Of a DNA stretch of 64,000 nt, positions 62,796 through 64,000 are shown piece after piece. The translations under genes and the position numbers were made by a program. Under the pieces are notes generated by a model. The model had not been told where the DNA came from and did not search any database. It saw only the letters and a program-made list of their open reading frames with translations. The stretch comes from QVMM01 sp047030855 (GTDB lineage: Bacteria; Bacteroidota; Bacteroidia; Bacteroidales; Dysgonomonadaceae), in assembly GCA_047030855.1 (NCBI GenBank), contig JBKYIJ010000008.1, positions 434,001 to 498,000 on the forward strand, in the 5' to 3' direction. Each line of letters begins with the position of its first letter. The stretch's first letter is position 1.

Positions 62796-63035
62796 ATGTC
62801 CAAGATTTGTCAAATAACAGGAAAAAAAGCTATGGTTGGCAATAATGTGTCTCACTCTAACAAGAAGACCAAAAGAAAATTCAATGTCAACCTGTTCAGG
62901 AAAAAATTCTACTGGGTAGAAGAAGATTGCTGGATTAGCCTAAACATATCGGCTGCAGGTCTTCGCACAGTTAACAAAATAGGTTTGGATGCGGCTTTGA
63001 AACAAGCGGCTGAAAAAGGTTATTTAAATGCTTAA
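62796..63035 (+). CDS. rpmB: Ribosomal protein L28 (bL28)
   Basis: A 79-residue basic protein of the large subunit: MSKICQITGKKAMVGNNVSHSNKKTKRKF (in parts ICQITGKKAMVGNNVSHSNK and KTKRKFNVNLFRKKF), then WISLNISAAGLRTVNKIGLD typical of bL28. It is the first gene of an operon with rpmG and a DUF4295 gene. Length and composition are normal. Confidence 0.97.
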   Translation: MSKICQITGKKAMVGNNVSHSNKKTKRKFNVNLFRKKFYWVEEDCWISLNISAAGLRTVNKIGLDAALKQAAEKGYLNA

Positions 63036-63037
63036 TT

Positions 63038-63046
63038 TAAAGGAGG
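63038..63046 (+). promoter_or_regulatory. Strong Shine-Dalgarno (AAAGGAGGA) ahead of rpmG
   Basis: TTAAAGGAGG lies about ten bases before ATG 63056. Most genes in the window lack such a site, as expected in Bacteroidota, so this is an exception shared only with hsp20. Confidence 0.7.
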
Positions 63047-63055
63047 AACTGCAAA

Positions 63056-63244
63056 ATGGCTAAAAAAGGAAAAGGAAACCGCATACAGGTTATATTGGAA
63101 TGTACAGAGCATAAAGAAAGCGGAATGCCCGGAACATCAAGATATATCACAACTAAGAACAGGAAAAATACAACTGAAAGACTTGAGTTGAAAAAATACA
63201 ACCCTATTCTTAGAAGAATGACAGTACATAAAGAAATCAAGTAA
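63056..63244 (+). CDS. rpmG: Ribosomal protein L33 (bL33)
   Basis: A 62-residue basic protein: KGKGNRIQVILECTEHKESG, RYITTKNRKNTTERLELKKY, NPILRRMTVHKEIK, the normal bL33 text. Only one Cys is present (LECTEHK), so the zinc-ribbon four-Cys form is not used; this is a zinc-independent (C-) type. Second gene of the rpmB operon, 20 bases after rpmB, with a strong ribosome-binding site. Confidence 0.97.
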   Translation: MAKKGKGNRIQVILECTEHKESGMPGTSRYITTKNRKNTTERLELKKYNPILRRMTVHKEIK

Positions 63245-63259
63245 AAAAAGACATAAACC

Positions 63260-63421
63260 ATGGCAAAGAAAACAGTCGCAGGTTATCGTGACCAGTCTTC
63301 AAAAGATGGTCGTAGCTATACGAAAGTAATCAAGATGGTAAAATCTCCGAAAACAGGAGCTTATACTTTCAAAGAAGAAATGATACCAAACGAAGCGGTA
63401 AAAGATTATTTTACGAAATAA
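63260..63421 (+). CDS. DUF4295-family small basic protein, ribosome-associated by context
   Basis: A 53-residue protein too short for most gene callers' thresholds: it begins MAKKTVAGYRDQSSKDGRSY and ends ANEAVKDYF-like (IPNEAVKDYFTK). It is very basic (Lys, Arg) and starts 15 bases after the rpmG stop, in one operon with two ribosomal proteins and ended by a strong terminator. The family (DUF4295) is restricted to Bacteroidota as far as I know. A ribosomal or ribosome-associated role is the natural inference; sequence alone does not prove it. Confidence 0.88.
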   Translation: MAKKTVAGYRDQSSKDGRSYTKVIKMVKSPKTGAYTFKEEMIPNEAVKDYFTK

Positions 63422-63439
63422 TACTTGTTAAAAATATTT

Positions 63440-63478
63440 AAAAAGCCTCCAGCCTTTATTAGCTTGGAGGCTTTTTAT
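63440..63478 (+). terminator. Strong terminator of the rpmB-rpmG-DUF4295 operon
   Basis: AAAAAGCCTCCA (63440-63451) pairs with TGGAGGCTTTTT (63465-63476) and is followed by more T. Confidence 0.9.
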
Positions 63479-63491
63479 TTTAGGATTTTCG

Positions 63492-63499
63492 TAGCTTTG
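63492..63499 (+). promoter_or_regulatory. Promoter -7 box (TAGCTTTG) for ftsY
   Basis: TAGCTTTG matches TAnnTTTG; the leader to ATG 63650 would be about 145 bases and holds nothing I can identify. Confidence 0.55.
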
Positions 63500-63649
63500 C
63501 CGTAACGGATATTTTCCGATGAAAAGGTTATATTTTTTTATTTATCAAAGCAATAAAGGAGAATATTTACAACACAAATCGGTTATAAAACTTGGATTCA
63601 GTAATATCATTAGTCTGTTAAATATTTTAAGTAATTAAAGGTAAAATAT

Positions 63650-64000
63650 ATGGGATTGTTCAATCTGTTTTCGAAGAACAAAAAAGAAGAATTGGATAAA
63701 GGCTTGGAGAAAACAAAAGAAAGTATGTTTTCGAAGCTGTCCAGAATTGTCACAGGTAAATCTAAAGTCGACGAAGATGTCCTTGATGATCTGGAAGAAG
63801 TCCTGATCACATCTGACGTAGGCGTGGATACAACTTTAAAGATTATTGACAGAATAGAGAAAAGAGTCGCTAAAGATAAATATGTAGGCGCAGACGAGCT
63901 GCACAATATACTAAGGGAAGAAATTGCCGATCTGCTGATGGAGAATAATTCGGGTGACGGGACAAATTTCTCTATCCCTGAAGACAAGAAACCATATGTA
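63650..64000 (+). CDS. ftsY: Signal recognition particle receptor FtsY, N-terminal part (cut by window end)
   Basis: The first 117 residues are visible. MGLFNLFSKNKKEELDKGLEKTKESMFSKLSRIV is the amphipathic start of a short FtsY (in parts: GLFNLFSKNKKEELDKGL), followed by the N domain with DVLDDLEEVLITSDVGVDTT and EELHNILREEI-like text (DELHNILREEIADLL). The GTPase G domain lies outside the window. FtsY docks SRP-ribosome complexes at the inner membrane. The acidic A-domain of E. coli is missing, normal in this phylum. It has its own promoter after the ribosomal-protein terminator. Confidence 0.93.
   Translation, partial: MGLFNLFSKNKKEELDKGLEKTKESMFSKLSRIVTGKSKVDEDVLDDLEEVLITSDVGVDTTLKIIDRIEKRVAKDKYVGADELHNILREEIADLLMENNSGDGTNFSIPEDKKPYV

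Overview
The window looks like a piece of a Bacteroidales chromosome (phylum Bacteroidota). Direct support: a SusC/SusD pair at the left edge, many promoters with the Bacteroides -7 element TAnnTTTG, a Bacteroides-type serine palmitoyltransferase, two type A and one type B type IX secretion (T9SS) sorting domains, PepSY-like (DUF2874) secreted proteins, a Porin_10-type barrel, and the rpmB-rpmG-DUF4295-ftsY arrangement. A T9SS-bearing family such as Dysgonomonadaceae or Paludibacteraceae would fit; the genus is a guess. I see no tRNA, rRNA, CRISPR array, transposase or phage gene. Gene density is high and the content is mostly core chromosome.

Layout. 0-2 kb: end of susC and a full susD. 2-5 kb: xerD, a ftsB/divIC-like gene with a small membrane protein, and a lone sufB. 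5-9.2 kb: two tandem DUF3857/transglutaminase proteins. 9.3-13.1 kb: PAP2 phosphatase, dusB-type synthase, a Fur-family regulator overlapping purA. 13.3-20.2 kb: spt, a frameshifted polytopic protein, a type B T9SS cargo, ligA and a small companion. 20.3-23.1 kb: dapA, hsp20, corA. 23.2-29.8 kb: an envelope cluster of an EptA-like phosphoethanolamine transferase, three PepSY-like secreted genes and an OmpR-type two-component system with a GNAT gene. 29.9-39 kb: small membrane protein, proS, a nucleotidyltransferase-rhodanese fusion, a dolichyl-phosphate-sugar-synthase-like glycosyltransferase with polytopic partners, an RsmF-like and an RsmI-like methyltransferase. 39-47 kb: two T9SS type A cargo proteins around a small lipoprotein and gapA. 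47-52 kb: lipoprotein, SUFU-domain protein, ECF sigma factor, putative porin. 51.5-54.9 kb: overlapping dsbD-mazG-folA. 55-62.6 kb: AsmA-like giant, radical SAM protein, Omp85-like barrel. 62.7-64 kb: rpmB, rpmG, DUF4295 gene, start of ftsY.

The most striking general feature is a series of single-base frameshifts. Twelve sites carry one extra base, nearly all in A/T runs and two in short G/C runs; one more site looks one base short. They break or N-terminally truncate otherwise well-conserved genes, including purA (twice). Removing one base restores a continuous family-like protein each time. I read this chiefly as homopolymer over-calling in the assembly, with polymerase slippage or real decay as less likely alternatives; genes affected are annotated as single CDSs with the site given.

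Biologically, the most system-like region is 23.2-29.8 kb, where a lipid A modifying enzyme, periplasmic PepSY-like proteins and a sensor kinase/response regulator suggest a surface-charge or envelope-stress circuit. The nucleotidyltransferase-rhodanese fusion behind proS is the most unusual single protein.
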